Positions 28,259-40,724 of a DNA stretch of 52,617 nucleotides are shown in pieces. The position numbers and the translations under genes are program-made. The notes beneath the pieces were generated by a model, which did no database searches, was not told the origin of the DNA, and saw nothing but the letters and a program-made list of their open reading frames with translations. Position 1 is the stretch's first letter, and each line of letters begins with the position of its first letter. Origin of the DNA: Tessaracoccus sp. SD287 (GTDB taxonomy: Bacteria > Actinomycetota > Actinomycetes > Propionibacteriales > Propionibacteriaceae); assembly GCF_017355265.1 (NCBI RefSeq), contig NZ_JADIJQ010000020.1, positions 1 through 52,617 on the forward strand, read 5' to 3'.

Positions 28259-29358
28259 CAGTGCACCACGATCTCGATGCGCTGGAAGGACTTCACGTCG
28301 GTGTAGCCGGTGATGGCCATGGAGCGGCGCAGCGCACCGGTCAGGTTCATCGAGCCGTCGGAGGTGTGCGAAGGGCCGACCAGGATCTCGGCCAGGCTGC
28401 CGACCTGCTCGAAGTGCACCCTGGCCCCCCGCGGCAGCGACGCGTGCCACGCCTCCGCGCCCCAGTGCCATCCCCGACCGGGGGCCTCGGTGGCCCGCGC
28501 CAACGGTGCCCCGACCATGACCGCGTCAGCCCCACAGGCGATCGCCTTGGCAATGTCACCGGAACGGCCGACCGAACCGTCGGCGATGACCTGGACGTAG
28601 CGGCCACCCGACTCGTCCATGTAGTCGCGGCGGGCCTCGGCGACGTCGGCGATGGCGGTGGCCATCGGCACCTCCAGTCCCAGCACCTCACGACTGGAGT
28701 GGGCAGCGCCACCGCCGAAGCCGACCAGCACCCCGGCGGCGCCGGTGCGCATCAGGTGCATGGCGGTGCGGTAGTTCGCGCAGCCGCCGACGATGACGGG
28801 CACGTCGAGCTGGTGGATGAACTTCTTCAGGTTCAGCGGCTCGACGGCGTCCGAGACGTGCTCAGCCGAGACGGCCGTGCCCCGGATCACGAAGAAGTCC
28901 GGCTGGCTGGCCACGACGTGCTCGCCGAACTCCTGGGTGTTCTGCGGCGACAGCGCGCCGGCGACCGGCACCCCCGCGTCGCGGATCTCGTCCATCCGGG
29001 CCCGGATCAGGTCGGGCTGGATGGGCGCGGAGTAGACCTGCTGCAGACGTGCCGTCGAGTCGGCGGCGTCGCAGTCGGCGAGCTCGGCCAGGATCGGTTC
29101 GGGGTCCTCGTAGCGGGTCCACAGGCCCTCGAGGTTGAGCACGCCCAGACCGCCCAGACGCCCGACCTCGATGACGGTGGCGGGCGACATGATGGAGTCC
29201 ATCGGCGCAGCCAGGATCGGGAACTCCAGTTGCACGGCGTCGATCTTCCAGCTCAGGTCGACCTGCTCCTCGCCGCGGGTGCGGCGACTCGGGATGATCG
29301 CCACGTCGTCAAGGCTGAAGGCCCGCTCTGCTCGCTTGCTGCGTCCAATGTCGTACAT
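28258..29358 (-). CDS. GuaB3-family IMP dehydrogenase-related protein
   Basis: A 366-residue TIM-barrel protein related to IMP dehydrogenase, without CBS domains. It begins with the family pattern ERAFSLDDVAIIPSRRTRG and has FPILAAPMDSIMSP and VIADGSVGRSGDIAKAIACG. In true IMPDH the active-site loop contains Cys in a GPGSICTT motif; here the equivalent place reads GFGGGAAHSSREVLG, with no Cys, so classical IMPDH chemistry is unlikely. GuaB3 proteins are found beside guaB in many actinobacteria, as here (12-base gap), and have been linked to purine metabolism without a settled role. The next gene, chorismate mutase, overlaps its stop. Confidence 0.9.
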   Translation of the reverse strand: MYDIGRSKRAERAFSLDDVAIIPSRRTRGEEQVDLSWKIDAVQLEFPILAAPMDSIMSPATVIEVGRLGGLGVLNLEGLWTRYEDPEPILAELADCDAADSTARLQQVYSAPIQPDLIRARMDEIRDAGVPVAGALSPQNTQEFGEHVVASQPDFFVIRGTAVSAEHVSDAVEPLNLKKFIHQLDVPVIVGGCANYRTAMHLMRTGAAGVLVGFGGGAAHSSREVLGLEVPMATAIADVAEARRDYMDESGGRYVQVIADGSVGRSGDIAKAIACGADAVMVGAPLARATEAPGRGWHWGAEAWHASLPRGARVHFEQVGSLAEILVGPSHTSDGSMNLTGALRRSMAITGYTDVKSFQRIEIVVH

Positions 29359-29370
29359 GTGTCCTCCGGC

Positions 29371-31642
<2,272 letters not shown>

Positions 31643-31716
31643 TGTCGACTCCTTTCGCAGATCATTCTCAGCGCCTGCCGAAGCGGGCGTATTCCCCCGT
31701 CGGATCGACCCCTCGA

Positions 31717-31722
31717 TAGTGT
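31717..31722 (+). promoter_or_regulatory. Probable ilvE -10 element
   Basis: TAGTGT inside CGATAGTGT, the same nonamer used before mdh, ending 9 bases before the ilvE ATG. No Shine-Dalgarno is visible, so the transcript is probably leaderless or nearly so. A clear -35 box is not seen. Confidence 0.4.
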
Positions 31723-31731
31723 GGCTTCACC

Positions 31732-32814
31732 ATGACGACGTTCACGATTGACCAAGTTCCGGGCCGCAGCGCGGCAGAGCGTGAGGCCCTGCTGGCCTCC
31801 CCCGGCTTCGGCAGCACCTTCAGTGACCACATGAGCCTGGTCGACTGGGACCCCGAGCGCGGCTGGCACGACCACCGCGTCAGCGCCTATGCGCCGTTCA
31901 CACTGGACCCTGCGAGCGCCGTGTTCCACTATGCCCAGGAGGCCTTCGAGGGCCTGAAGGCCTACGCCCATGAGGACGGGTCAATCTGGCGGTTCCGTGC
32001 CGAGGTCAACGCCGCCCGGTTCCAGCGCAGCTGTCGTCGGCTGGGGCTGCCGGAGCTGTCGACCGAGGACTTCCTGGCCAGCGTCGACGAACTCGTCCGG
32101 GTCGACCGGGACTGGGTGCCGCGCGGTGCCGAGCAGAGCCTGTACCTGCGCCCGTTCATGTTCGCCCGCAGCCCGGCGCTGGCGGTCAAGCCGTCGACGA
32201 AGGTGACCTACGCGGTCATCGCCAGTCCCTCGGGCGCCTACTTCGGCGGCAGCGGGGTCGCACCCGTCGACATCTGGTTCACACGCACCTACAGCCGGTC
32301 GGCGCCCGGCGGCACCGGCTTCGCCAAGTGCGGGGGCAACTACGCCGCGTCCATGGTGGCCCAGCAGGAGGCCGAGGCCCACGGCTGCAGCCAGGTCGGG
32401 TTCGTGGACGCCACCGAGCACCACTGGGTGGAGGAGTTGGGCGGCATGAACCTGTTCGTGGTCACCCAGGACGGGGAACTGTGGACCCCGGAGTTGACCG
32501 ACACCATCCTGGAGGGCGTCACCCGCGGGGCCATCCTGACCCTGGCGTCGGAGGCCGGCCTGGTCGTGCGGGAACGGCGGATCAGCCTGGACGAACTGTA
32601 CGAGGGCATCGACTCCGGGCGCTTCGGCGAGGTCTTCGCCTGCGGCACCGCGGCCATCATCACCCCGGTGGCCTCATTGCGGGACGAGGACGGTGAGCAC
32701 GTGGTGAGCGGGCGTCGTCCCGGGGCCACCACCCTGTCGCTGCGCCAGCAGTTGACCGACATCCAGTACGGCCTCACCGAGGACTGTCACGGCTGGATGC
32801 AGCGTATCGTCTGA
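31732..32814 (+). CDS. ilvE: Branched-chain amino acid aminotransferase
   Basis: PLP enzyme of fold class IV for the last step of leucine, isoleucine and valine synthesis and the first of their breakdown. It has 360 residues, the size of the long actinobacterial and eukaryotic type. The PLP lysine is Lys199 in GTGFAKCGGNYAASM. Other signatures are FHYAQEAFEGLKAY, the arginine-rich YLRPFMFA and FACGTAAIITPV. The ATG 31732 start fits family length; the next gene begins 26 bases after its stop but has its own -10-like box. Confidence 0.96.
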   Translation: MTTFTIDQVPGRSAAEREALLASPGFGSTFSDHMSLVDWDPERGWHDHRVSAYAPFTLDPASAVFHYAQEAFEGLKAYAHEDGSIWRFRAEVNAARFQRSCRRLGLPELSTEDFLASVDELVRVDRDWVPRGAEQSLYLRPFMFARSPALAVKPSTKVTYAVIASPSGAYFGGSGVAPVDIWFTRTYSRSAPGGTGFAKCGGNYAASMVAQQEAEAHGCSQVGFVDATEHHWVEELGGMNLFVVTQDGELWTPELTDTILEGVTRGAILTLASEAGLVVRERRISLDELYEGIDSGRFGEVFACGTAAIITPVASLRDEDGEHVVSGRRPGATTLSLRQQLTDIQYGLTEDCHGWMQRIV

Positions 32815-32840
32815 TCGACCGGCGCCTAGGGTGGACGCCG

Positions 32841-33653
32841 ATGAACACCTTCACCGACTTTGACCCGTACGCCGAATCCGCCGTGGTGCTGGATCATCTG
32901 AGCGACGAGCAGCGGTTGCGCTACTTCGGCACCGCCGACGACGCCGAGGCGGCCCGGCAGTTGGTGGCCGAACGTGCCGCGGCGGGGCCGGTCGCACCCG
33001 GAGTGAACCCGGCGCCCACGCACCTGGCCGAGCACACCGAGGGCCTGCGGGTGCGGGCCGAGGCGACCCGGTCCTTTGACTGGCTGTTGAACGGCGTCCG
33101 CGTCGGCGCCCTCGGCTTCTGTGCGGTCTTCCTGGTCGGGGGCATCGCGGCGATGATCTGGGCCGGCGTTACCCAAGACGGGGACCGGACGTCGATGGGA
33201 CTGACCGTCCTGTCGGTCATCGTGGGCGTCTCGATGGTGCTCGGATTCCTCGGCCTGATCGCCAACAGCCTGCTGACCCGGTTCGCCGAGAACCGCCGCC
33301 GCGCGGCCCAACTGGAGTGGGCCTCGCATCGTCCGGGCCAGTTCGGCCGGGGGCTCCCTGGCCTCAGCGGGAACACCTTCGTGGTGCCCGGTGGCGCCGC
33401 GCGAACGGGTCGACTGGCCGCCGGCCTGGTCACCCTGGGACTGTTCACCGGTGGCGCCGGCGCAGTGTTGGGCTACCTCGCCGTCCAGGAGGGCGACCTC
33501 ACGCTCGTCGGGACCGGACTGCTGCTGGTGGTCCTCGGGCTGGGAGCGGCGTGGGTGGGCTGGAGGATTCCCGGCTGGGAGCGGCGACGCGATGCCCGAG
33601 ACGCCGCCGAGTTCAGGGCCCTGGCATGGCGAGCACCGCGCGACGCCCGTTGA
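32841..33653 (+). CDS. Hypothetical membrane protein with four helices
   Basis: A 270-residue protein of unknown function. The first 85 residues are soluble and acidic. Two membrane segments lie at about 90-112 and 122-145, then a basic loop of about 45 residues, then two more segments at about 192-212 and 220-238, and a basic cytoplasmic tail. No named domain is recognised. TAGGGT (32827-32832) ends 8 bases before the ATG, so a leaderless transcript is possible, with or without read-through from ilvE. It ends just before a strong terminator shared with groEL. Confidence 0.7.
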   Translation: MNTFTDFDPYAESAVVLDHLSDEQRLRYFGTADDAEAARQLVAERAAAGPVAPGVNPAPTHLAEHTEGLRVRAEATRSFDWLLNGVRVGALGFCAVFLVGGIAAMIWAGVTQDGDRTSMGLTVLSVIVGVSMVLGFLGLIANSLLTRFAENRRRAAQLEWASHRPGQFGRGLPGLSGNTFVVPGGAARTGRLAAGLVTLGLFTGGAGAVLGYLAVQEGDLTLVGTGLLLVVLGLGAAWVGWRIPGWERRRDARDAAEFRALAWRAPRDAR

Positions 33654-33670
33654 GGTGCCCCCACAATGCC

Positions 33671-33704
33671 GCTGGGGCTCCTTCCGAGTGGAAGGAGCCC
33701 CAGC
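33671..33704. terminator. Bidirectional terminator between the membrane protein gene and groEL
   Basis: A perfect 15-bp stem, GCTGGGGCTCCTTCC with its complement, around the loop GAGT. It separates the convergent stop codons at 33653 and 33729. Confidence 0.75.
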
Positions 33705-33728
33705 GGTGTGACCAGGTTGGACCGAGGA

Positions 33729-35622
<1,894 letters not shown>

Positions 35623-35718
35623 GTCAAACCCCTTTCTGTGTCTGTGTCTGCCGTGCGGCAGCTGAGTTTTCGAACAGGTGCCAGTGGGGGCGTCGTCGCG
35701 GTGCCGACCCCATCGGCG

Positions 35719-35745
35719 TTGGCACTCTCCAATGAAGAGTGCCAA
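35719..35745 (-). promoter_or_regulatory. CIRCE operator 1 (HrcA site)
   Basis: TTGGCACTC-N9-GAGTGCCAA, a perfect inverted repeat with the canonical 9-base spacer. It is the binding site of the heat-shock repressor HrcA. It lies about 97 bases before the groES start and just downstream of the TATAGG-like -10 (35759-35754), so a bound repressor would cover the start site. Confidence 0.92.
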
Positions 35746-35764
35746 TGCCAAACCTATACCCGGG

Positions 35765-35791
35765 TTGGCACTCGATCAACCCGAGTGCCAG
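35765..35791 (-). promoter_or_regulatory. CIRCE operator 2 (HrcA site)
   Basis: TTGGCACTC-N9-GAGTGCCAG, with one mismatch at the outermost base. It lies 19 bases upstream of operator 1, where the -35 region is expected. Two CIRCE sites flanking the promoter suggest tight HrcA repression of groES-groEL. Confidence 0.88.
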
Positions 35792-35816
35792 CGATCTGGA
35801 CGTGGCACGCTGGGCG

Positions 35817-37010
35817 CTAGGCGACGGCGGCGCGTTCGACGTGGAGCGCCCGGACGTGGCCCTGCACCCGGGCGAGCACGAGGGTCGCCGTCTGTGTGCC
35901 CCTGGGTGCCAGGGTGCGGCGCAACTCAGCCGGGTCGGTGTCGAGCAGCCCACCACTACCCCGCTTCTTGATCTCGAGGGTGCCGACGTCGTGGCTGCGC
36001 ACCCACTGCTTCAACGTCTTCGTCCGGGCCTCGAGCACCTCAATGACCCGGAAGCTGGTCATGAACGGCCCGTCCAGGGCTGCGTCGGAAGAGAAGTAGC
36101 CCGCCCCGACGTCGAGTTGGACGAGGTCGTCCGCCAGCGCCGTCACCAACTGGGCACGGCTGAGCGCGGGGTCGGGTTCGTGCACGAAGGCGGCCAGCGG
36201 CCCGAGCGGCGCGTCCCCGGGGTGGTCGCCGACCAGGGTGTGGACGACCCCCGCACGGTCGATCGCGACTGCCTCGATGGGCGCCAGGTCCGTGAAACCC
36301 GACCACAGGGTGGTCTCGACGGCGGCACCGGCATGGCTGACGTGGCTGGTGGGCACCGGCGGAAGGAGCCCGCGGTCAATGCCGGGGCCGAGCTTCACCA
36401 CCATGGGACGCCCTGCGGCGACCAGGTCGGTGACGAAGGACCACGGCGGGCTGAGGTCCTCCAGTCGCCAGCTGCGGCCGCGTGCGGTGCGGCGGGCCGG
36501 GTCGACCAGGATGGCCGTGGTGTCGGGGGGCATCTCGGCCAGCAAGCCATCGAGCAGTGCGGTGGCATCGCCCTCGACCAGCCGGGCACCGGCGTCGGCC
36601 AGCGCCAGGTTGTGGCGGGCGCAGGCCGCGGTGTCCGGGTCGAGTTCGACGGCCACGACCTGCAGCCCGGCGTCCAGCGCGGCCAGCGCGTCGGCGCCGA
36701 TGCCGCAGCCGAGATCGAGCAGGTGGGTGATGCCGGACGAGCGCAATCGGGCGAAGCGCCATCTCGACACCTCGGCGCGGGTGGCCTGTTCCATGCCGTC
36801 GGCGGTGAACATCAGGTTGTGGGCACGGTCACCGAACTTGGGGACGGCACGACGGCGCAGCGCTTCCTGGTGCAGGGCGGCAGTGGCCAGTTCCGGGCTG
36901 AACCGGGCACGCAGTCGGGTGGCCGCCTGGACCGACCTGGGATCGGGCTGCTCGGCGGCCAGCGCCAGGGCCGACTCTCCTTGCGGCCCGGTCAACAATG
37001 CGATGCTCAT
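35817..37010 (-). CDS. Class I SAM-dependent methyltransferase with THUMP-like domain
   Basis: A 397-residue protein. A helical N-terminal part (about 1-90) is followed by a Rossmann methyltransferase with SAM motif I LLDLGCGIGADALAAL, motif II VVAVELDPDT and the motif IV-like ILVDPARRTARGRS. The C-terminal region of about 90 residues (FRVIEVLEARTKTLKQWVRS...LEIKKRGSGGLLDTD) fits the THUMP-like domain found in bacterial proteins of this type. The DPARR motif suggests a nucleic-acid base target, probably RNA, though the substrate is unknown. Its ATG overlaps the stop of the Nudix gene by 4 bases. Confidence 0.85.
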   Translation of the reverse strand: MSIALLTGPQGESALALAAEQPDPRSVQAATRLRARFSPELATAALHQEALRRRAVPKFGDRAHNLMFTADGMEQATRAEVSRWRFARLRSSGITHLLDLGCGIGADALAALDAGLQVVAVELDPDTAACARHNLALADAGARLVEGDATALLDGLLAEMPPDTTAILVDPARRTARGRSWRLEDLSPPWSFVTDLVAAGRPMVVKLGPGIDRGLLPPVPTSHVSHAGAAVETTLWSGFTDLAPIEAVAIDRAGVVHTLVGDHPGDAPLGPLAAFVHEPDPALSRAQLVTALADDLVQLDVGAGYFSSDAALDGPFMTSFRVIEVLEARTKTLKQWVRSHDVGTLEIKKRGSGGLLDTDPAELRRTLAPRGTQTATLVLARVQGHVRALHVERAAVA

Positions 37011-37582
37011 CCAGTGAGGTTAGCGCCCCGACCCGGCTCGGCCTGCTGCGTCGCTGTGCCCCGATCGTTGGGCGCCCAGCCCAGCAGGCTGACCGTCCAA
37101 CTGGTGGGTTCGCCGTCCCGATAGGGCAGGACCCCGTGGAACTGGGGCACCGAGTCGTCGAAGACGAGCGGAATGAAATGTCGGTCACCGGCCCACATCG
37201 GCAACCGGTCGAGGTCGTCGATGCGTTCCCAAGTCAGCACGCCCTCCTCGTTCGCCGCCGGCACCTCGCCATTGAATCCGTCCACCACGCTGAATTCATC
37301 CACCACAAAGATGAACCCGAAGTGGTCGGAGCCGTCGCGTCCGAAACCGGGCCACGACACGGTGCCGCGCAGCCGCAGCGCGGTGGCCTCGATGCCGGCC
37401 TCCTCGCGCAGTTCTCGGCGGATGCAGGCCACCACGTCCTCGTCGCGTTCGACCTTGCCGCCAAGGCCGTTGTACTTGCCCAGCTGTTCGTCGTGACTGC
37501 GTGCCACCCGGTGGCACATCAGCACCCGCTCGCCGTCGGGGTGGCGGACGAAGGCGAGCGTGGTCAGGATCGGGGTGAGCAC
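37007..37582 (-). CDS. Nudix hydrolase (8-oxo-dGTP diphosphatase-like)
   Basis: A 191-residue protein with a complete Nudix box at about residues 42-64, GKVERDEDVVACIRRELREE followed by AGI, matching Gx5Ex7REUxEExGU. The surrounding pattern (KYNGLGGKVERDED, then a Phe-rich FGFIFVVDEF) resembles MutT/MTH1-type enzymes that clean the nucleotide pool, but substrate cannot be fixed from sequence. The start is GTG 37582. It lies 6 bases after the rhomboid-like gene and overlaps the methyltransferase start, within the long minus-strand run from tsaE. Confidence 0.9.
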   Translation of the reverse strand: MLTPILTTLAFVRHPDGERVLMCHRVARSHDEQLGKYNGLGGKVERDEDVVACIRRELREEAGIEATALRLRGTVSWPGFGRDGSDHFGFIFVVDEFSVVDGFNGEVPAANEEGVLTWERIDDLDRLPMWAGDRHFIPLVFDDSVPQFHGVLPYRDGEPTSWTVSLLGWAPNDRGTATQQAEPGRGANLTG

Positions 37583-37588
37583 GCCCGC

Positions 37589-38398
37589 TCAGCCCTGCCG
37601 GCGCTGGCGCAGGGTCTGCAGTTCCCGCTTCTCGGCCTCGCTGAGGCTGTGGATGCCGCCGGCGTTGATCTTGTCGAGGAGTTGGTCGATGCGTTCGGCA
37701 TCAGACGTGCGGCGGCGTTCCTGTCGGGCCGCCGTGCGTGACTGGCGGGGCGCTGCGGCGGAGGTGCGGACGCGACGTCGGCCCGGAATCCAGGCGTAGT
37801 CGCGCAACAGGCCGAGGCTTCGGGCCAGTACCGCGACCAGGACGAAGGACGCCAGCAGGCTGACCAGGCTGCCGATCGAGCGCACCGCGATCATGGTCAG
37901 CAGTTGCATGGCCACGATCACCAGGCCCACCACCCAGGCAGGGATGCCGAAGAAGAAGGGCCGCCGCGGGTTGTCGGCGATCCACAGCAGCAGCAACAGC
38001 AGCTGCACGGTGCCGAGCCCCAGCATGAACCCGCCGCCGAGCAGCAGTCCCACACCCAACGACAAGACGGTCAGGATCGCCCAGCAGCCGACGTAGAGCC
38101 AGGCCATCGACCGGCGTCCGATCTCGCGTTCCAGGTCGCCGCCGAAGTACCACACCATCACCAGGGTCAGCAGTGACCACAGCGAGACCTGGTCGAGCCA
38201 CGGCCAGGTGACCACCCGCCACAGCTGGCCGTCCAGCACGGCGGTCGGGATGAAGGTGGCCAGCGCCCCCAGACCCGGCACGAAGGCGGCGAAGACGATG
38301 CCGAGCGCACCGAGCAGGACGACGGCGACGGTGCTGGTCACCTCGAGCCTGCCGAGGCGGAACCAACCGTCGGACGAGGAGATGCTGAACGAACTCAC
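37589..38398 (-). CDS. Rhomboid-like membrane protein lacking catalytic residues
   Basis: A 269-residue protein with about six membrane helices. The rhomboid fold is suggested by QLWRVVTWPWLD, then VWYFGGDLEREIGRRSMAWLY, and by a C-terminal DUF6576-like stretch (IDQLLDKINAGGIHSLSEAE) that often ends actinobacterial rhomboids. However, the GxSG serine motif is absent (GGGFMLGLGTV in its place), as are the TM2 His/Asn. It is therefore probably a non-proteolytic relative. GTG 38398 is the only sensible start, with a G-rich run directly upstream. The gene follows tsaD by 31 bases. Confidence 0.8.
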   Translation of the reverse strand: MSSFSISSSDGWFRLGRLEVTSTVAVVLLGALGIVFAAFVPGLGALATFIPTAVLDGQLWRVVTWPWLDQVSLWSLLTLVMVWYFGGDLEREIGRRSMAWLYVGCWAILTVLSLGVGLLLGGGFMLGLGTVQLLLLLLWIADNPRRPFFFGIPAWVVGLVIVAMQLLTMIAVRSIGSLVSLLASFVLVAVLARSLGLLRDYAWIPGRRRVRTSAAAPRQSRTAARQERRRTSDAERIDQLLDKINAGGIHSLSEAEKRELQTLRQRRQG

Positions 38399-38429
38399 CC
38401 CCCAAGACTGCCAGACCGGGGAAGGGAAC

Positions 38430-39473
38430 TCAGACCAGGATCGTGCCGACCGGCAGCCCGGAGTTGGCCGAGATGTCAAAGGAGCTCGGCGCACCGCCGG
38501 CCTTGATCACCTGCACCCCGAGCGCGGCGATCATGGCGCCATTGTCGGTGCACAGTGCCGGACGCGGCCGACGCAGTTCGATGCCGGCCGCCGAGGTGCG
38601 CTCCTCCAGCAGGGTGCGCAGCCGGGAATTGGCGGCCACTCCCCCACCAATCAGCATGTGGCGGACGCCGTGGTGCTGGGCGGCGTCAACGGCCTTGGCG
38701 GTGAGGACGTCGGCGACGGCCTCCTGGAAGGACGCGGCCACGTCATTGACCGGGATGTCCAGCCCGTCCCGCTCGCGGGCCTCGACCCACCGCGCCACCG
38801 CGGTCTTCAGGCCCGAGAAGGAGAAGTCGAAGCGGTGTTCGGCGAGGTCGTGCCGGGCGGTGAGGCCGCGGGGGAAGCGGATCGCGGTGGGGTCACCGGC
38901 CTGGGCGGCGCGGTCGATCACCGGACCACCCGGGTAGGGCAGGCCCAGCACGCGGGCGACCTTGTCGTAGGCCTCACCAGCGGCGTCATCAATGGTCGAG
39001 CCGATCTCGACGATGCCGGTGGCAATGTCGTTGACCAGCAGCAGCGAGGTGTGGCCCCCGGAGACCAGCAGCGCCACGCAGGGGGTGGGCAGGTCGCCGT
39101 GGTCGAGCAGGTCGACCGCGACATGCCCGGCCAGGTGGTTGACCCCGTACAGCGGCTTGTTGAGCCAGGCCGCCAGGGCCTTGGCGCTGGCCAGGCCGAC
39201 GACCAGGGCGCCCATCAGTCCGGGGCCGGCCGTGACGGCGATGCCGTCCAGGTCGGCCAGGTCGACGTCGGCGGCGGCGCAGGCACGCTGCAGGGTCGGC
39301 ACCATCGCCTCCAGGTGGGCGCGACTGGCGACCTCGGGCACGACGCCGCCGAAGCGGACGTGCTGGTCGACCGAGGAGGCGACCTCGTGGGCGAGCAGGT
39401 CATTGCCCCGGACGATGCCGACACCGGTCTCGTCGCAGGACGACTCGATGCCGAGCACGAGTGGTTCAGCCAC
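38430..39473 (-). CDS. tsaD: tRNA N6-adenosine threonylcarbamoyltransferase
   Basis: Transfers the threonylcarbamoyl group to A37 of ANN-decoding tRNAs (t6A). It has 347 residues. The N-terminal [17 protein letters not shown] and the metal-binding HxxxH motif in [13 protein letters not shown] are present, with [11 protein letters not shown] and [10 protein letters not shown] phosphate loops. The start is GTG 39473 with AAGGAG 6 bases upstream, overlapping the end of rimI by 8 bases. The other bacterial t6A components TsaB and TsaE are encoded directly upstream in the same run. Confidence 0.97.
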   Translation of the reverse strand: MAEPLVLGIESSCDETGVGIVRGNDLLAHEVASSVDQHVRFGGVVPEVASRAHLEAMVPTLQRACAAADVDLADLDGIAVTAGPGLMGALVVGLASAKALAAWLNKPLYGVNHLAGHVAVDLLDHGDLPTPCVALLVSGGHTSLLLVNDIATGIVEIGSTIDDAAGEAYDKVARVLGLPYPGGPVIDRAAQAGDPTAIRFPRGLTARHDLAEHRFDFSFSGLKTAVARWVEARERDGLDIPVNDVAASFQEAVADVLTAKAVDAAQHHGVRHMLIGGGVAANSRLRTLLEERTSAAGIELRRPRPALCTDNGAMIAALGVQVIKAGGAPSSFDISANSGLPVGTILV

Positions 39474-39972
39474 GGCTGTCTCCTTGGATCGTTGCGGCAC
39501 TGGGTGCTGGTGGGGCGGTGGCGCCGGGTGTGCGCAGCGGCAGCGCGGTCTGCATGACCCGGGCGTCCAGGCCGGCACCGTAGTAGTTGCGGCGGGTGTC
39601 GATGGTGGTGAAGCCCAGTCCGGCGTACAGGCCCAGTGCTTCGGTGTTGTCGTGGCGCACCTCGAGCATCATCTGCTCGGCGCCGCGGTCAGCGGCCCAT
39701 TCGGCGCCGGCCAGGACCAGTTGGCGGGCCAGTCCGAGGCCGCGGTGGCTGGGCCTGACCAGCACCCGGTGCAGGTCGACGGTCTCAAAGGCCAGCGCGA
39801 AGGTGGCCGCCGCCATCAGGTCACGGTCACGCTGGACGATGACCAGACGGTCGGCCGCCTCGAGTTCGTCCAGCCACAGCTGGGCCGACCAGCGTTCAGC
39901 GGCGTCAAAGCAGGCCCGGTCGAGGTCGGCCAACTGGTCGGCGTCGGCCGGGGTGGCACGTTCGGGCATCAT
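39466..39972 (-). CDS. rimI: GNAT acetyltransferase, RimI type
   Basis: A 168-residue N-acetyltransferase. The acetyl-CoA binding pattern is [15 protein letters not shown], followed by [20 protein letters not shown] and the [15 protein letters not shown] end typical of RimI, which acetylates the N terminus of ribosomal protein S18. Location between tsaB and tsaD is the standard place for rimI. The first ATG of an ATGATG pair overlaps the tsaB stop by 4 bases; the gene overlaps tsaD by 8. The C-terminal Pro/Ala-rich tail of about 20 residues is outside the fold. Confidence 0.92.
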   Translation of the reverse strand: MMPERATPADADQLADLDRACFDAAERWSAQLWLDELEAADRLVIVQRDRDLMAAATFALAFETVDLHRVLVRPSHRGLGLARQLVLAGAEWAADRGAEQMMLEVRHDNTEALGLYAGLGFTTIDTRRNYYGAGLDARVMQTALPLRTPGATAPPAPSAATIQGDSRG

Positions 39973-40724
39973 GACGGTTCCCCCTTCAGCCGTCCCAGGC
40001 GGCTGGTGGCCTTGCGGCGCGGGGTCAGGCCGGTGGGCAGCAGCGTCGACTTGCGGGTGGTCGAGACGGTCGCGTCCGGCTTGCGCAGGTAGAGCGGTTC
40101 CAGTCCGGCGTCGGCGAGGTCGGCCCAGTCGGTCGCCATCACCCCGGCCCGCAGGACGTCCTCCCCGAAGGTGTCGCGGTCGGTGAGTCCGGCGCCGGGG
40201 CCGGTGGCGGGAAGGTCCGGCAGCTCGGCGGGGTCGCTGACGTGCGGACCGTCGAGGCGCACCCCCTCGCTGTCGTGGCGGGCCCAGTAGACCTGCTTGC
40301 GGCGGGCGTCGATCACCGTCAGGAACTCCCCGGACACCCCACCAGAACGCACTGCCTGGCGGGCCACCACGTCCACGCTGCAGACGCCGTGGGCCTCGGT
40401 GCCGGCCAGCGCCGCCAGGGTGCGGGCGGTGACGATGCCGACGCGCAGGCCGGTGAACGGGCCCGGGCCCACTCCCATCACGAACTCGGTGAGGTCGGCC
40501 ACGGCAATGCCCGCCTCGGCGCACAGCTGCTGGACCATGGGTGTCAGGGCCTCGGTGTGGGCCCGGCTGTCGTCGAGGCGTGCCTCGGCGACCAGCTCAC
40601 CGTCGCGGGCGATGGCGGCGCAGACCATGGTGGAGGTGTCCACGGCCAGGGTCCACCGATGCTCGGACCCACGGTTGTCGGGGTTCTCGGGCGGACGGTT
40701 CTCGGACCAGCGCTTCTCAGGCAT
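39969..40724 (-). CDS. tsaB: tRNA t6A biosynthesis protein TsaB
   Basis: Non-catalytic partner of TsaD in the threonylcarbamoyl transferase complex, 251 residues. The actin-like fold start LAVDTSTMVCAAIARDG and the family signature GVGPGPFTGLRVGIVTARTL are clear. About 24 extra hydrophilic residues precede the fold. Its ATG overlaps the end of the GNAT-TsaE fusion gene by 8 bases and its stop overlaps rimI by 4, so the four genes are tightly coupled. Confidence 0.95.
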   Translation of the reverse strand: MPEKRWSENRPPENPDNRGSEHRWTLAVDTSTMVCAAIARDGELVAEARLDDSRAHTEALTPMVQQLCAEAGIAVADLTEFVMGVGPGPFTGLRVGIVTARTLAALAGTEAHGVCSVDVVARQAVRSGGVSGEFLTVIDARRKQVYWARHDSEGVRLDGPHVSDPAELPDLPATGPGAGLTDRDTFGEDVLRAGVMATDWADLADAGLEPLYLRKPDATVSTTRKSTLLPTGLTPRRKATSRLGRLKGEPS

